Below, in pieces: positions 1 to 6,712 of a DNA stretch of 64,000 bases (position 1 is the stretch's first letter; each line of letters starts with the position of its first letter). The stretch is from Crocosphaera sp. UHCC 0190 (GTDB lineage Bacteria; Cyanobacteriota; Cyanobacteriia; Cyanobacteriales; Microcystaceae). Both the position numbers and the translations under genes were made by a program. The notes under the pieces were generated by a model, which was not told the DNA's origin, did not search any database, and saw only the letters and a program-made list of their open reading frames with translations. The DNA lies in contig NZ_JAYGHP010000001.1 in NCBI RefSeq assembly GCF_034932065.1, positions 248,001 to 312,000 on the forward strand. The letters are read 5' to 3'.

Positions 1-20
1 CAATTTGACCCAAGGCCGCC

Positions 21-58
21 AAAAATACCCAGGATAGTTAAGATTTTAGTCTATCCTG
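21..58 (-). terminator. Possible terminator of the small minus-strand ORF
   Basis: An 8-bp perfect stem (CAGGATAG at 30-37 with CTATCCTG at 51-58) lies about 50 bases past the stop of the small minus-strand gene. Read on the minus strand it is followed by a short T run (positions 26-21). The loop is 13 bases. The stem is only moderately GC-rich, so this is a plausible rather than a certain terminator. Confidence 0.4.
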
Positions 59-110
59 AGTTAGTTGCCAGTCTGAACATTGCCAATTTTGTCAAGTTCT
101 GGTGATTGAA

Positions 111-275
111 TTAGTTTTCAACTGATTTTAAGAGGAAATTATGGCTACGAATGGCATCTTCCCAGTCTAGCAAAGGATCGACGGTTAGACTGGTTTCTTT
201 TTCCAGTAATTCATTGACAAAATTTTCGTATCCTTCTAAAGTATCAAACATTGATGGTGATTGGTTTGTATACAT
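111..275 (-). CDS. Small hypothetical protein, 54 aa
   Basis: I do not recognise this protein. It is 54 residues, acidic, rich in Leu, Glu and Asn, with no signal peptide or membrane segment; it begins MYTNQSPSMFDTLEGYENF and contains PLLDWEDAIRSHNF near its end. Support for a real gene is an ATG at 275 with a good Shine-Dalgarno (AAAGAGG) ending 6 bases upstream, protein-like composition, and a hairpin with a T run after the stop. It stands divergently from the phosphite operon, with 218 bases between the two starts. Its size and acidity would suit an antitoxin or small regulator, but nothing in the sequence proves that. Confidence 0.55.
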   Translation of the reverse strand: MYTNQSPSMFDTLEGYENFVNELLEKETSLTVDPLLDWEDAIRSHNFLLKSVEN

Positions 276-493
276 AATTAACCTCTTTATTTTTGGTCGT
301 TACTATTTTTATAAATTTTCAGAGTAGGTTACTCTCGATCATAAAATTTAATCCCCTCAAAGTAAACTCGAAAACCTACGGATTTTAATGATTACCAGTC
401 TTTCCGAAAGAATACTTATCTCCCTTGAAAATAAGAACAATTTTACGGTAGACTTTATCTAAAATTAAGGGTAACTTTTGCCGATTAAAAAAG

Positions 494-1231
494 ATGATTC
501 GACTCGACAACCTTGGGGTAACATATCAAGATGGAACCGTAGCACTCCAAAACATTTCCCTTGAATTTACGGAGGGAGAATTTACGGTGATTTTAGGATC
601 TTCTGGTGCGGGAAAATCTACTTTATTACGCTGTATAAACTTTCTGACTTATCCCACCAGTGGTCAAGTGATTTCTCAAACTTTAGGGGTTTTAAATCAC
701 CCTAAAATTTTACGGAAACACCGTCAAAGGACAGGGATGATTTTTCAACAGCATCAATTAATTCCCCGACAAACTGCCCTCAAAAATGTGTTAATTGGTC
801 GCTTAGCTTATCATTCTACCCTGAGAAGCTTCTTTCCCTTGCCCAAAAAAGATCAATATATTGCCTTAAATTGTTTAGCAAGAGTTGGGTTATTAGAAAA
901 AGCCTTAACCCCTGTCAATTCTCTAAGTGGAGGACAACAACAACGGGTAGGAATTGCCCGCGCTTTAGCCCAACAACCACGCTTTTTATTGGCAGATGAA
1001 CCCGTTGCTAGTTTAGATCCTAATACTGCCCATCAAGTATTATCAAATTTACGGCAAATTTGTCAAGAAGATGGCATCGGGACATTAGTTAGTTTACACC
1101 AAATTGACCTCGCCTTAGACTATGCCGATCGCATTATTGGGTTAGCTAATGGTACTATTGTCTTTGATGGTAGTTCTTCAGACATCAGACCTGAACAACT
1201 GGCAAAAATTTATCAGGTTTCATCCCCTTAA
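494..1231 (+). CDS. ptxA: Phosphite/phosphonate ABC transporter ATPase (PtxA/PhnC type)
   Basis: This is the ATP-hydrolysing subunit of a periplasmic-binding-protein-dependent importer on the cytoplasmic face of the inner membrane. In its 245 residues I see Walker A GSSGAGKST (35-43), the Q-loop region IFQQHQ, the ABC signature LSGGQQQR (144-151), Walker B FLLADEP (164-170) and the H-loop SLHQ. Length and motifs match the PhnC/PtxA family. It heads a four-gene co-directional set ending in a phosphite dehydrogenase, which is why I favour phosphite over phosphonate as substrate. A gap of 94 bases separates it from the binding-protein gene. The 218-base upstream region is AT-rich; I could not read a convincing Pho box in it, although phosphate control is expected for such operons. 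Confidence 0.88.
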   Translation: MIRLDNLGVTYQDGTVALQNISLEFTEGEFTVILGSSGAGKSTLLRCINFLTYPTSGQVISQTLGVLNHPKILRKHRQRTGMIFQQHQLIPRQTALKNVLIGRLAYHSTLRSFFPLPKKDQYIALNCLARVGLLEKALTPVNSLSGGQQQRVGIARALAQQPRFLLADEPVASLDPNTAHQVLSNLRQICQEDGIGTLVSLHQIDLALDYADRIIGLANGTIVFDGSSSDIRPEQLAKIYQVSSP

Positions 1232-1325
1232 ATGTTAACTAGAATACATTGTTAAATAAATAAAAATTATATTAATTTTTGCTGTAGAATGCCTATAATT
1301 GATGTTTGAAGTCTTTTAAGAGAGT

Positions 1326-2252
1326 ATGATGTTAAGTCCAAAGCTGAATAAACAATTGACCAGTGTTATTTTATTGGGATTACTAACTTTAGTAGGTTGT
1401 AGTGGTTCTAAGGAACAAGTTTCTAATGTTGATAGTGAATCTACAAAAGCTGAGACTAAAGCAAATCCTCAGAAATTAATTATTGCTTTATTACCTGATG
1501 AAGCAGCAGCAACCGTAATTCAAAATAATAAAGGACTAGAAACTTATTTAGAAAATAAACTCAATAAAGACGTTGAATTATTTGTCAGTACGGATTATTC
1601 CTCAATGATTGAAGCAGCTAGTAAAGGGCGATTAGATTTAGCTTATTTTGGGCCTTTATCCTATGTTTTAGCGAAAACAAAGAGTAATATGGAAGCCTTT
1701 GCTGCCTTATCAAAAGATGGAAAAACAACCTATAAAGCGGTAGTTATTGGTAATGCTGAACAAGGAATTGATTCCTATGAAAAAATCAAAGGAAAAACCA
1801 TGGCCTATGGGGATCAAGCTTCTACTTCTAGTCATTTAATCCCCAAGTCAATGTTAACGGAAAAAGGACTAAAACCAGGGGAAAATTATGAAGAGGTATT
1901 TGTGGGGGCCCATGATGCTGTCGCAGTTGCTGTACAGAATGGAAAAGCCCAAGCTGGAGGATTAAGTGAACCCATTTTTACCACATTAATTGAACAGGGA
2001 ACCATTGATAAAAACAAGGTAATTGTGATTGGTGAATCTCAACCTTATTCCCAATATCCTTGGACAATGCGAGCCGATTTAGACCCTGAATTAAAAACAA
2101 AAATTAAGCAAGCATTTCTAGAATTAAATGATGAAAATGTCCTTAAACCATTTAAAGCGGAGGGATTTAAGTCAGTTGAAGATAAAGATTATGATGGGAT
2201 TAGAAAGTTAGGAAAAGTGCTTGATCTTGATTTTGAAAAGCTCAGTAAATAG
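1326..2252 (+). CDS. ptxB: Phosphite-binding lipoprotein of ABC importer (PtxB/PhnD type)
   Basis: This is the substrate-binding component, tethered to the membrane by lipid. The N-terminus has a basic start, a hydrophobic stretch and the lipobox LVGC with the lipidated cysteine at residue 25. A Ser/Glu/Lys-rich linker leads to a type-2 periplasmic-binding-protein fold of the PhnD family: IIALLPDEAAATV at the start of lobe 1, then LDLAYFGPLSYV, GDQASTSSHLIPK and AVQNGKAQAGGL. Those YFGPLSY and STSSHL segments line the oxyanion site in characterised PhnD/PtxB proteins. At 308 aa it has the usual length. Tandem ATG codons at 1326 and 1329 leave the exact start open; both follow AAGAGAG. Phosphite specificity is inferred from the downstream dehydrogenase. 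Confidence 0.87.
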   Translation: MMLSPKLNKQLTSVILLGLLTLVGCSGSKEQVSNVDSESTKAETKANPQKLIIALLPDEAAATVIQNNKGLETYLENKLNKDVELFVSTDYSSMIEAASKGRLDLAYFGPLSYVLAKTKSNMEAFAALSKDGKTTYKAVVIGNAEQGIDSYEKIKGKTMAYGDQASTSSHLIPKSMLTEKGLKPGENYEEVFVGAHDAVAVAVQNGKAQAGGLSEPIFTTLIEQGTIDKNKVIVIGESQPYSQYPWTMRADLDPELKTKIKQAFLELNDENVLKPFKAEGFKSVEDKDYDGIRKLGKVLDLDFEKLSK

Positions 2253-2287
2253 CCTTGGAGTTCCTGATTGAATAATACCGAACAATA

Positions 2288-3097
2288 ATGATAAGCAATA
2301 CAGATAAATTTGAAAGTTTACTCAGGCAACAACAAAGAATCTGGTACAATTCCCTAAGCAAAATTTTGATAATCATAGGAATTATTTTGATTAGTTTTGG
2401 GGTCGTTGGTTTATTCGATGGACAACGATTATCGGAGGGAATTCCTGATTTAATTGACATGATTAGAGAAATGTTACCCCCAGATTTTAGTCGTGCTTTA
2501 AACTGGATTAAACCTTTAATTGATACCATGGCCATGAGTATTGCAGGTACAGGGATAGCCATTGTTATGTCCTTGTTTATAGCCTTGGGTGCGGCTCATA
2601 ATACAACCCCCCATTTTTCCATTTATTGGCTATCAAGAATGATTCTAAATATAGCGCGAGCAATTCCTGAATTGATCCTAGGAATTTTATTTGTCGCTGC
2701 AGTTGGGTTTGGCACACTTCCTGGGGTATTAGCATTAGGATTTCATTCGGTAGGTATGGTGGGAAAATTTTTTGCAGAATCCATAGAACATACAGATAAA
2801 GAACCTATTGAAGCAGCAAGAGCCGCCGGAGCTAATCAATTACAAATCATTTTTCATAGCATTATTCCCCAAGTTTTACCCCAGATTCTTGATGTTACTT
2901 GTTATCGATGGGAGTATAATTTTCGAGCATCAATGGTATTAGGAGCAGTAGGAGCAGGTGGCATCGGATTTGAGATAATTGGGGCATTACGTTTATTAAA
3001 GTACCAAGAAGTTTCTGCCCTGTTATTGGTAGTCTTAATGATGGTTACTTTAGTCGATAGTTTCAGTAACTATTTACGTCAACAATTAAGTGAATAG
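2288..3097 (+). CDS. ptxC: Phosphite/phosphonate ABC transporter permease (PtxC/PhnE type)
   Basis: This is the membrane-spanning channel subunit, 269 aa. A first transmembrane helix spans about residues 24-44, followed by a periplasmic-looking stretch and a cluster of helices from about residue 77. The cytoplasmic EAA loop that couples to the ATPase is clear: EAARAAGANQLQIIFHSIIP. The C-terminal GAVGAGGIGFEI segment is typical of PhnE permeases. It lies 35 bases after the binding-protein gene and 16 bases before the dehydrogenase gene, consistent with one transcript. I see no frameshift or missing segment. Confidence 0.87.
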   Translation: MISNTDKFESLLRQQQRIWYNSLSKILIIIGIILISFGVVGLFDGQRLSEGIPDLIDMIREMLPPDFSRALNWIKPLIDTMAMSIAGTGIAIVMSLFIALGAAHNTTPHFSIYWLSRMILNIARAIPELILGILFVAAVGFGTLPGVLALGFHSVGMVGKFFAESIEHTDKEPIEAARAAGANQLQIIFHSIIPQVLPQILDVTCYRWEYNFRASMVLGAVGAGGIGFEIIGALRLLKYQEVSALLLVVLMMVTLVDSFSNYLRQQLSE

Positions 3098-3113
3098 ATA
3101 ATATCCTAATAAA

Positions 3114-4121
3114 ATGATACCCAAAGCAAAAGTTGTTATTACCCATTGGATTCATGATGAAGTAATTGACTATTTAAGTCAAACTTGTGAAGTCATTACC
3201 AATCAAACGCAGGACACTTTACCCCGTGAAGAAATTATCAAAAGAACAAAAGATGCTGAGGCATTAATGGTATTTATGCCTGATTGTATTGACTCAGAAT
3301 TTTTAGAGGCTTGTCCCCAATTAAAAGTAATTGCAGGAGCCTTAAGAGGTTATGATAATTTTGATGTAGAAGCTTGTACAAAACGAAGAATTTGGTTTAC
3401 TATTGTTCCTGATTTATTGGCAGCACCGACAGCAGAATTAACCATTGGATTATTGATTGGCTTAGGGCGAAGAATGTTAGAAGGCGATCACTTAATTCGT
3501 AGTGGTCAATTTCAGGGATGGAAACCTCAATTATACAGTACCGGATTGTTACATAAAACCCTCGGTATTGTCGGCATGGGAAAATTAGGAAAAGCCTTAG
3601 CCAAACGCTTAGTAGGCTTTGAGATGAACTTAGTTTATACTGACCCCATACCTTTATCTGTCTATCAAGAAACTGCCTGGAAAATTTCGAGAGTATCCTT
3701 TGAAGAACTCTTAAATTATAGTGATTATATGGTGTTAGCTGTGCCATTAATTCCTAATACTTATCATCTGATTAATCAAGATAGTTTAGCCCACATGAAA
3801 CCCCAAAGTTTTATTATTAATCCTTGTCGGGGTTCCGTCGTTGATGAAAAAGCGATTGCTGCTGCCATTGAATCGGGACAATTAGGGGGATATGCTGCTG
3901 ATGTATTTGAGATGGAAGATTGGGCAATTGCTGAGCGTCCCCAAGAAATTTGTGAAACTTTAAGAACTGATAACCGTCATACATTTTTTACCCCCCATCT
4001 TGGCTCAGCCGTTGAGGAAATACGCCGGGATATTGCCTGGGAAGCGGCCACAAATATCCTGCAAGTTTTATCAGGGAAAATGCCTCAAGGGGGGATTAAC
4101 TTAACCTCGGAAACGAGTTAA
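3114..4121 (+). CDS. ptxD: NAD-dependent phosphite dehydrogenase
   Basis: Oxidises phosphite to phosphate with NAD, giving the cell phosphorus from a reduced source. The protein (335 aa) belongs to the D-2-hydroxyacid dehydrogenase family and follows Pseudomonas stutzeri PtxD closely: [74 protein letters not shown] and FTPHLGSAV. The Rossmann motif is GIVGMGKLG (151-159). Equivalents of the catalytic Arg, Glu and His are R239, E268 and H295. An acidic residue after the second Rossmann strand (YTD, D177) predicts NAD rather than NADP. The substrate-binding Lys76 of the Pseudomonas enzyme is Arg78 here. It is the last gene of the transport operon, which ties uptake to oxidation. The [13 protein letters not shown] stretch makes confusion with a glycerate or lactate dehydrogenase unlikely. 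Confidence 0.92.
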   Translation: MIPKAKVVITHWIHDEVIDYLSQTCEVITNQTQDTLPREEIIKRTKDAEALMVFMPDCIDSEFLEACPQLKVIAGALRGYDNFDVEACTKRRIWFTIVPDLLAAPTAELTIGLLIGLGRRMLEGDHLIRSGQFQGWKPQLYSTGLLHKTLGIVGMGKLGKALAKRLVGFEMNLVYTDPIPLSVYQETAWKISRVSFEELLNYSDYMVLAVPLIPNTYHLINQDSLAHMKPQSFIINPCRGSVVDEKAIAAAIESGQLGGYAADVFEMEDWAIAERPQEICETLRTDNRHTFFTPHLGSAVEEIRRDIAWEAATNILQVLSGKMPQGGINLTSETS

Positions 4122-4194
4122 TGTTTAAGGCACGATCAATTATGATCAAACATGATAAAATCACAAAATCATAGTATCCAAACTTAGTAAAACT

Positions 4195-4557
4195 ATGTCA
4201 AGACAAGGAAAAAAACGATTCACAATTGCCACAATTATTGTGGCTAATTTTCTGTTGTTTTCTCCTCATATTACCCTTGCTCAATGGTCATCTCGTTCTC
4301 AGTCTTATTGTGAAGGATATGCCAGAGATTTTGCTGATCGCAATGCAAGGGGAGGCTTTTTGAGAGGAGGGGCCAGAGGTGCGGCCAGTGGTGCGGCCAT
4401 TGGTGCTATTGTTGATGGGGGAAGTGGTGCTGGAACAGGTGCAGCCATTGGTTCAGTTGTCGGTATCATTGGCGGTAGTGCGCGTCGAGCATCAGATTAT
4501 GATAGCCTTTTTCAACAAGCTTTTAATGATTGTATGCGGGGAGCACCCCTCAGATAA
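4195..4557 (+). CDS. Exported glycine-zipper protein, 120 aa
   Basis: Hypothetical exported protein. A basic N-terminus, a hydrophobic core (about residues 12-27) and an Ala-Gln cleavage-like site (TLAQ) form a signal peptide. The middle (about residues 52-96) is a Gly/Ala-rich stretch with small residues every four positions (GARGAASGAAIGAI, GAGTGAAIGSVVGIIGG), the glycine-zipper pattern found in outer-membrane lipoproteins and pore-like proteins. Two cysteines (CEGYA near 38 and NDCMRG near 114) flank the zipper and could pair. It starts 73 bases after ptxD in the same direction; I cannot tell whether it belongs to that operon. The function is unknown; membrane insertion or oligomerisation is an inference from the zipper. 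Confidence 0.7.
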   Translation: MSRQGKKRFTIATIIVANFLLFSPHITLAQWSSRSQSYCEGYARDFADRNARGGFLRGGARGAASGAAIGAIVDGGSGAGTGAAIGSVVGIIGGSARRASDYDSLFQQAFNDCMRGAPLR

Positions 4558-4593
4558 CAATTAAGTTTTAATCATCATAATTGAGGAGTTACC

Positions 4594-4914
4594 ATGAAAT
4601 TAATGAAAAAAGTTTGGGGAATTCTAGTATTAACTGCCATCGTTAGTGAACTGGCAATCATGCCCGGTTATGCCCAAGAAAATGCGGAAGATACCAAAGT
4701 TGATTTGAGTAAAGTTAGCTGTCGAGAACTTCTAAAAATGCCAGGGGAAGACAAACGACTAACCCTAGTATTTTTTCATGGATTTATCAGTGCTAAAAAG
4801 AATCAAATGATGGTCGATAGCATTGCCTTACGAGAAGCAACCAATCAAGTAACAGATTATTGTATTGATAATCCTGATGCAACCTTAATGAGTGCCTTTG
4901 AGAAATATCGTTAG
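4594..4914 (+). CDS. HdeA/HdeB-family-like small exported protein
   Basis: A 106-aa protein with a signal peptide ending near GYAQ (residues 25-28). The mature part has the HdeA/HdeB layout: a cysteine in VSCRELL (C43), a hydrophobic FFHGFISAKKN segment, and a second cysteine in DYCIDNPDATLMSAF (C90). In Escherichia coli HdeA the paired cysteines hold a small helical periplasmic chaperone that guards proteins against acid. Family membership is my reading of these motifs, and acid-chaperone activity in a cyanobacterium is not implied with certainty. A clear ribosome site (GAGGAG) precedes the ATG. It follows the glycine-zipper gene by 36 bases, and a terminator hairpin follows it. Confidence 0.68.
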   Translation: MKLMKKVWGILVLTAIVSELAIMPGYAQENAEDTKVDLSKVSCRELLKMPGEDKRLTLVFFHGFISAKKNQMMVDSIALREATNQVTDYCIDNPDATLMSAFEKYR

Positions 4915-4932
4915 AAAAAGAATTGATAAAGT

Positions 4933-4966
4933 ACCCCAACCCAACTTATAGAGCGTTGGGGTTTCT
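4933..4966 (+). terminator. Intrinsic terminator between convergent genes
   Basis: A perfect 8-bp GC-rich stem (ACCCCAAC at 4933-4940, GTTGGGGT at 4955-4962) sits between the HdeA-like gene and the convergent gene at 4992. The T run on the plus strand is short (GTTTCT). On the minus strand a T-rich stretch follows after some 15 bases. It may act in both directions. Confidence 0.6.
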
Positions 4967-4991
4967 AACTGAAAAAAATACCAATAATAGA

Positions 4992-5468
4992 TTACAACAA
5001 TTCGCTTTCACTGCGTACCTTTTTCATCGTTTGGGGGAGTACCCCAACTAATAAGCCAAAAGCCTCATCAGGTAATTGACTGGCTGTATCCACATCAAAC
5101 CAATGTTCAAATTGGTTGAGAATAACTTGGGCCCGTTGTTGCGGGATAGCATTATCACTAATTTGCTTGGCTAATTTAATCCATTGTCGTCGAATTAAGT
5201 AACTATTAACCCTTTCCTGGGAAGTTTTGGCCATGATTAGAGAGAGTTTACCCACAGGAAGCACATCAATCACATCCCCATCAAATTCCGCCCCTATCGC
5301 TGCTCCTGGCCCAGCAAATTCAGCATGATAGGGTTTATAAAGAATCAAGCCATTTTTGCGACGGGGGTTAATCACCAATAACTCTTGATTATGCAAACGA
5401 GATAAAATATCCTTCACTTGTTGTTCTCGTTTCTGCTCCGGTTCAAGGTTGATTTCAGGGTCTGACAT
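4992..5468 (-). CDS. Conserved hypothetical protein, about 158 aa
   Basis: I do not recognise a named family. The protein is soluble, mixed alpha/beta in character, with a charged N-terminus and a GPGAAIGAEFDGDVIDVLPVG segment in the middle. There is no signal peptide or membrane helix. I chose the ATG at 5468 (MSDPEINLEPEQ); an in-frame ATG six codons earlier at 5486 is possible. Either start overlaps the end of the upstream acetyltransferase gene (5455), so the two genes are translationally coupled and probably work together or at least share a transcript. Confidence 0.7.
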   Translation of the reverse strand: MSDPEINLEPEQKREQQVKDILSRLHNQELLVINPRRKNGLILYKPYHAEFAGPGAAIGAEFDGDVIDVLPVGKLSLIMAKTSQERVNSYLIRRQWIKLAKQISDNAIPQQRAQVILNQFEHWFDVDTASQLPDEAFGLLVGVLPQTMKKVRSESELL

Positions 5469-6147
5469 CGCAGGTTTCTCCCTCATGAATGGTTAGGGTT
5501 TTTTGTAACAATAACCGTCGTGGACTTTGAAAGAGCCAATTTTGCCAACTGAGTTCGTTTTCTAACAGTTGATAACCACTGGCAAGATAGAGTTGTTTGG
5601 CGGCATCGTTATTGTCTAAAACATGGAGATTTAGGGTTTTATATCCCCATTCCCAGGCAATTTGTTCACATTTCAGCAGTAAATGACGGGCTACTCCCTG
5701 TCGTCGATGACTCTGAAGTACCGCTAAATTACTAATGTAAGGGTAATGGGTATTCAATCCTGTTTTCAGGGTTAACTCGATAGTACCAATGACCTTTTCC
5801 GGTTCTCCCGTTACGGTTGGCATAATTTCAATGGCGACTAAACAGCAATAATGAGGCGCAGCAGTCCGTAAGCGCGATCGCAGATCTTCAGAGACGCTTA
5901 ATTGTAACAAGGGTTGTAACACAGACAACCGTCCTGAATGGGGATGAAAACTTTGGGTTAGCACCTCAGCAAGTTTTTTCACATCCTGTAATTGGGCTTT
6001 TCTGATAGTGGTTTGAGACCCCTTGACGGGGATTTCCCCTAACTCAGAAGCATGAGACAAAAAAGATGATAACCCACACCAATTCACAAACTCTCCCCAG
6101 GGATTTTTACAATATGCGATCCTGTTTTTATTATCGCTTACGCCCAT
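5455..6147 (-). CDS. GNAT-family N-acetyltransferase
   Basis: Transfers an acetyl group from acetyl-CoA to an amine or protein; the substrate is unknown. Of its 230 residues, the GNAT core runs from about 46 to 205. The acetyl-CoA pyrophosphate loop (motif A) is visible as RRQGVARHLL after the strand YISNLAVL, and motif B follows as NLHVLDNNDAAKQLYLASGY. The first 45 residues are an extension (WGEFVNWCGLSSFLSH) outside the catalytic core. The gene reads away from the glutaredoxin gene and overlaps the next minus-strand gene. The later parts of the extension contain possible alternative starts, so the N-terminus is less sure than the core. Confidence 0.8.
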   Translation of the reverse strand: MGVSDNKNRIAYCKNPWGEFVNWCGLSSFLSHASELGEIPVKGSQTTIRKAQLQDVKKLAEVLTQSFHPHSGRLSVLQPLLQLSVSEDLRSRLRTAAPHYCCLVAIEIMPTVTGEPEKVIGTIELTLKTGLNTHYPYISNLAVLQSHRRQGVARHLLLKCEQIAWEWGYKTLNLHVLDNNDAAKQLYLASGYQLLENELSWQNWLFQSPRRLLLQKTLTIHEGETCDVRP

Positions 6148-6292
6148 TAGAATTGTTACCCAGTCAAAATAATTAAATTATATCAAGGATTAAAGGCCAT
6201 GGGTATGGATGGGGGGAGATGTTATTTGAAACTTTTTTTGAGCAACAACTTTATCTCCAAAATTAAAGACATTTAATATTTTTTTTTTGTGT

Positions 6293-6298
6293 TATAAT
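6293..6298 (+). promoter_or_regulatory. -10 promoter element of glutaredoxin gene
   Basis: A perfect TATAAT lies 36 bases before the grxC start. No good -35 box is visible upstream; the sequence there is a T tract. A ribosome site AGAGG (6322-6326) sits 7 bases before the ATG. Confidence 0.45.
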
Positions 6299-6333
6299 TA
6301 ATCATAAAAAATAAACAAATTAGAGGTTACACC

Positions 6334-6654
6334 ATGTTGAATTTCCTGGATTCTCTGTTGGGTCGTCATCCTGAAAAGATTAAAGCTAAGGTAGAAATCT
6401 ATACTTGGCAAACTTGTCCTTTTTGTATTCGCGCTAAATTTTTACTCTGGTGGAAAGGGGTTAATTTTACGGAATATAAGATAGATGGGGATGAAGTTGC
6501 TAGGGAAAAAATGGCACAACGGGCTAACGGAAAAAGAACCGTTCCGCAGATTTTTATTAATGATCAACATATTGGAGGTTGTGATGATATTTATCGTCTT
6601 AACGGTGAAGAAAAGTTAGATTCTCTTTTTTCACAAGTAATAAGTGTTAAGTAA
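6334..6654 (+). CDS. grxC: Glutaredoxin (GrxC type, dithiol CPFC)
   Basis: Glutathione-dependent disulfide reductase of the cytoplasm. It has 106 aa, with a 17-residue N-terminal extension before the thioredoxin fold. The active site is CPFC (C28-C31) in TWQTCPFCIRAK. The glutathione-binding TVP motif (RTVPQIFIN) and the GGCDD turn (HIGGCDDIYRL) are intact. The last codons (QVISVK and stop) lie inside a 14-bp tandem repeat, so the C-terminus has probably been extended or replaced. It is a monocistronic gene with its own TATAAT box. Confidence 0.9.
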   Translation: MLNFLDSLLGRHPEKIKAKVEIYTWQTCPFCIRAKFLLWWKGVNFTEYKIDGDEVAREKMAQRANGKRTVPQIFINDQHIGGCDDIYRLNGEEKLDSLFSQVISVK

Positions 6655-6665
6655 TAAGTGATAAG
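6635..6665 (+). repeat. 14-bp tandem repeat across the grxC stop codon
   Basis: Two copies of a 14-bp AT-rich unit (AAGTAATAAGTGTT at 6635 and AAGTAATAAGTGAT at 6649) and the start of a third straddle the stop codon of grxC. Similar short tandem units are common in cyanobacterial intergenic DNA. Confidence 0.7.
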
Positions 6666-6712
6666 TTTTACCTTTGTCTGATTAAAAAGAAGCAAGGGAA
6701 AGCCTTTCCCCT

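Noticed and set aside
276-493. A Pho box before the phosphite operon
   Set aside because: TTTAATCC and CTTTATCT occur but not as the spaced direct repeats of the cyanobacterial Pho box; I could not support it by eye.
2242-2562. 106-aa minus-strand frame over the ptxC start
   Set aside because: It is antisense to the well-supported permease gene and shows no domain or ribosome site.
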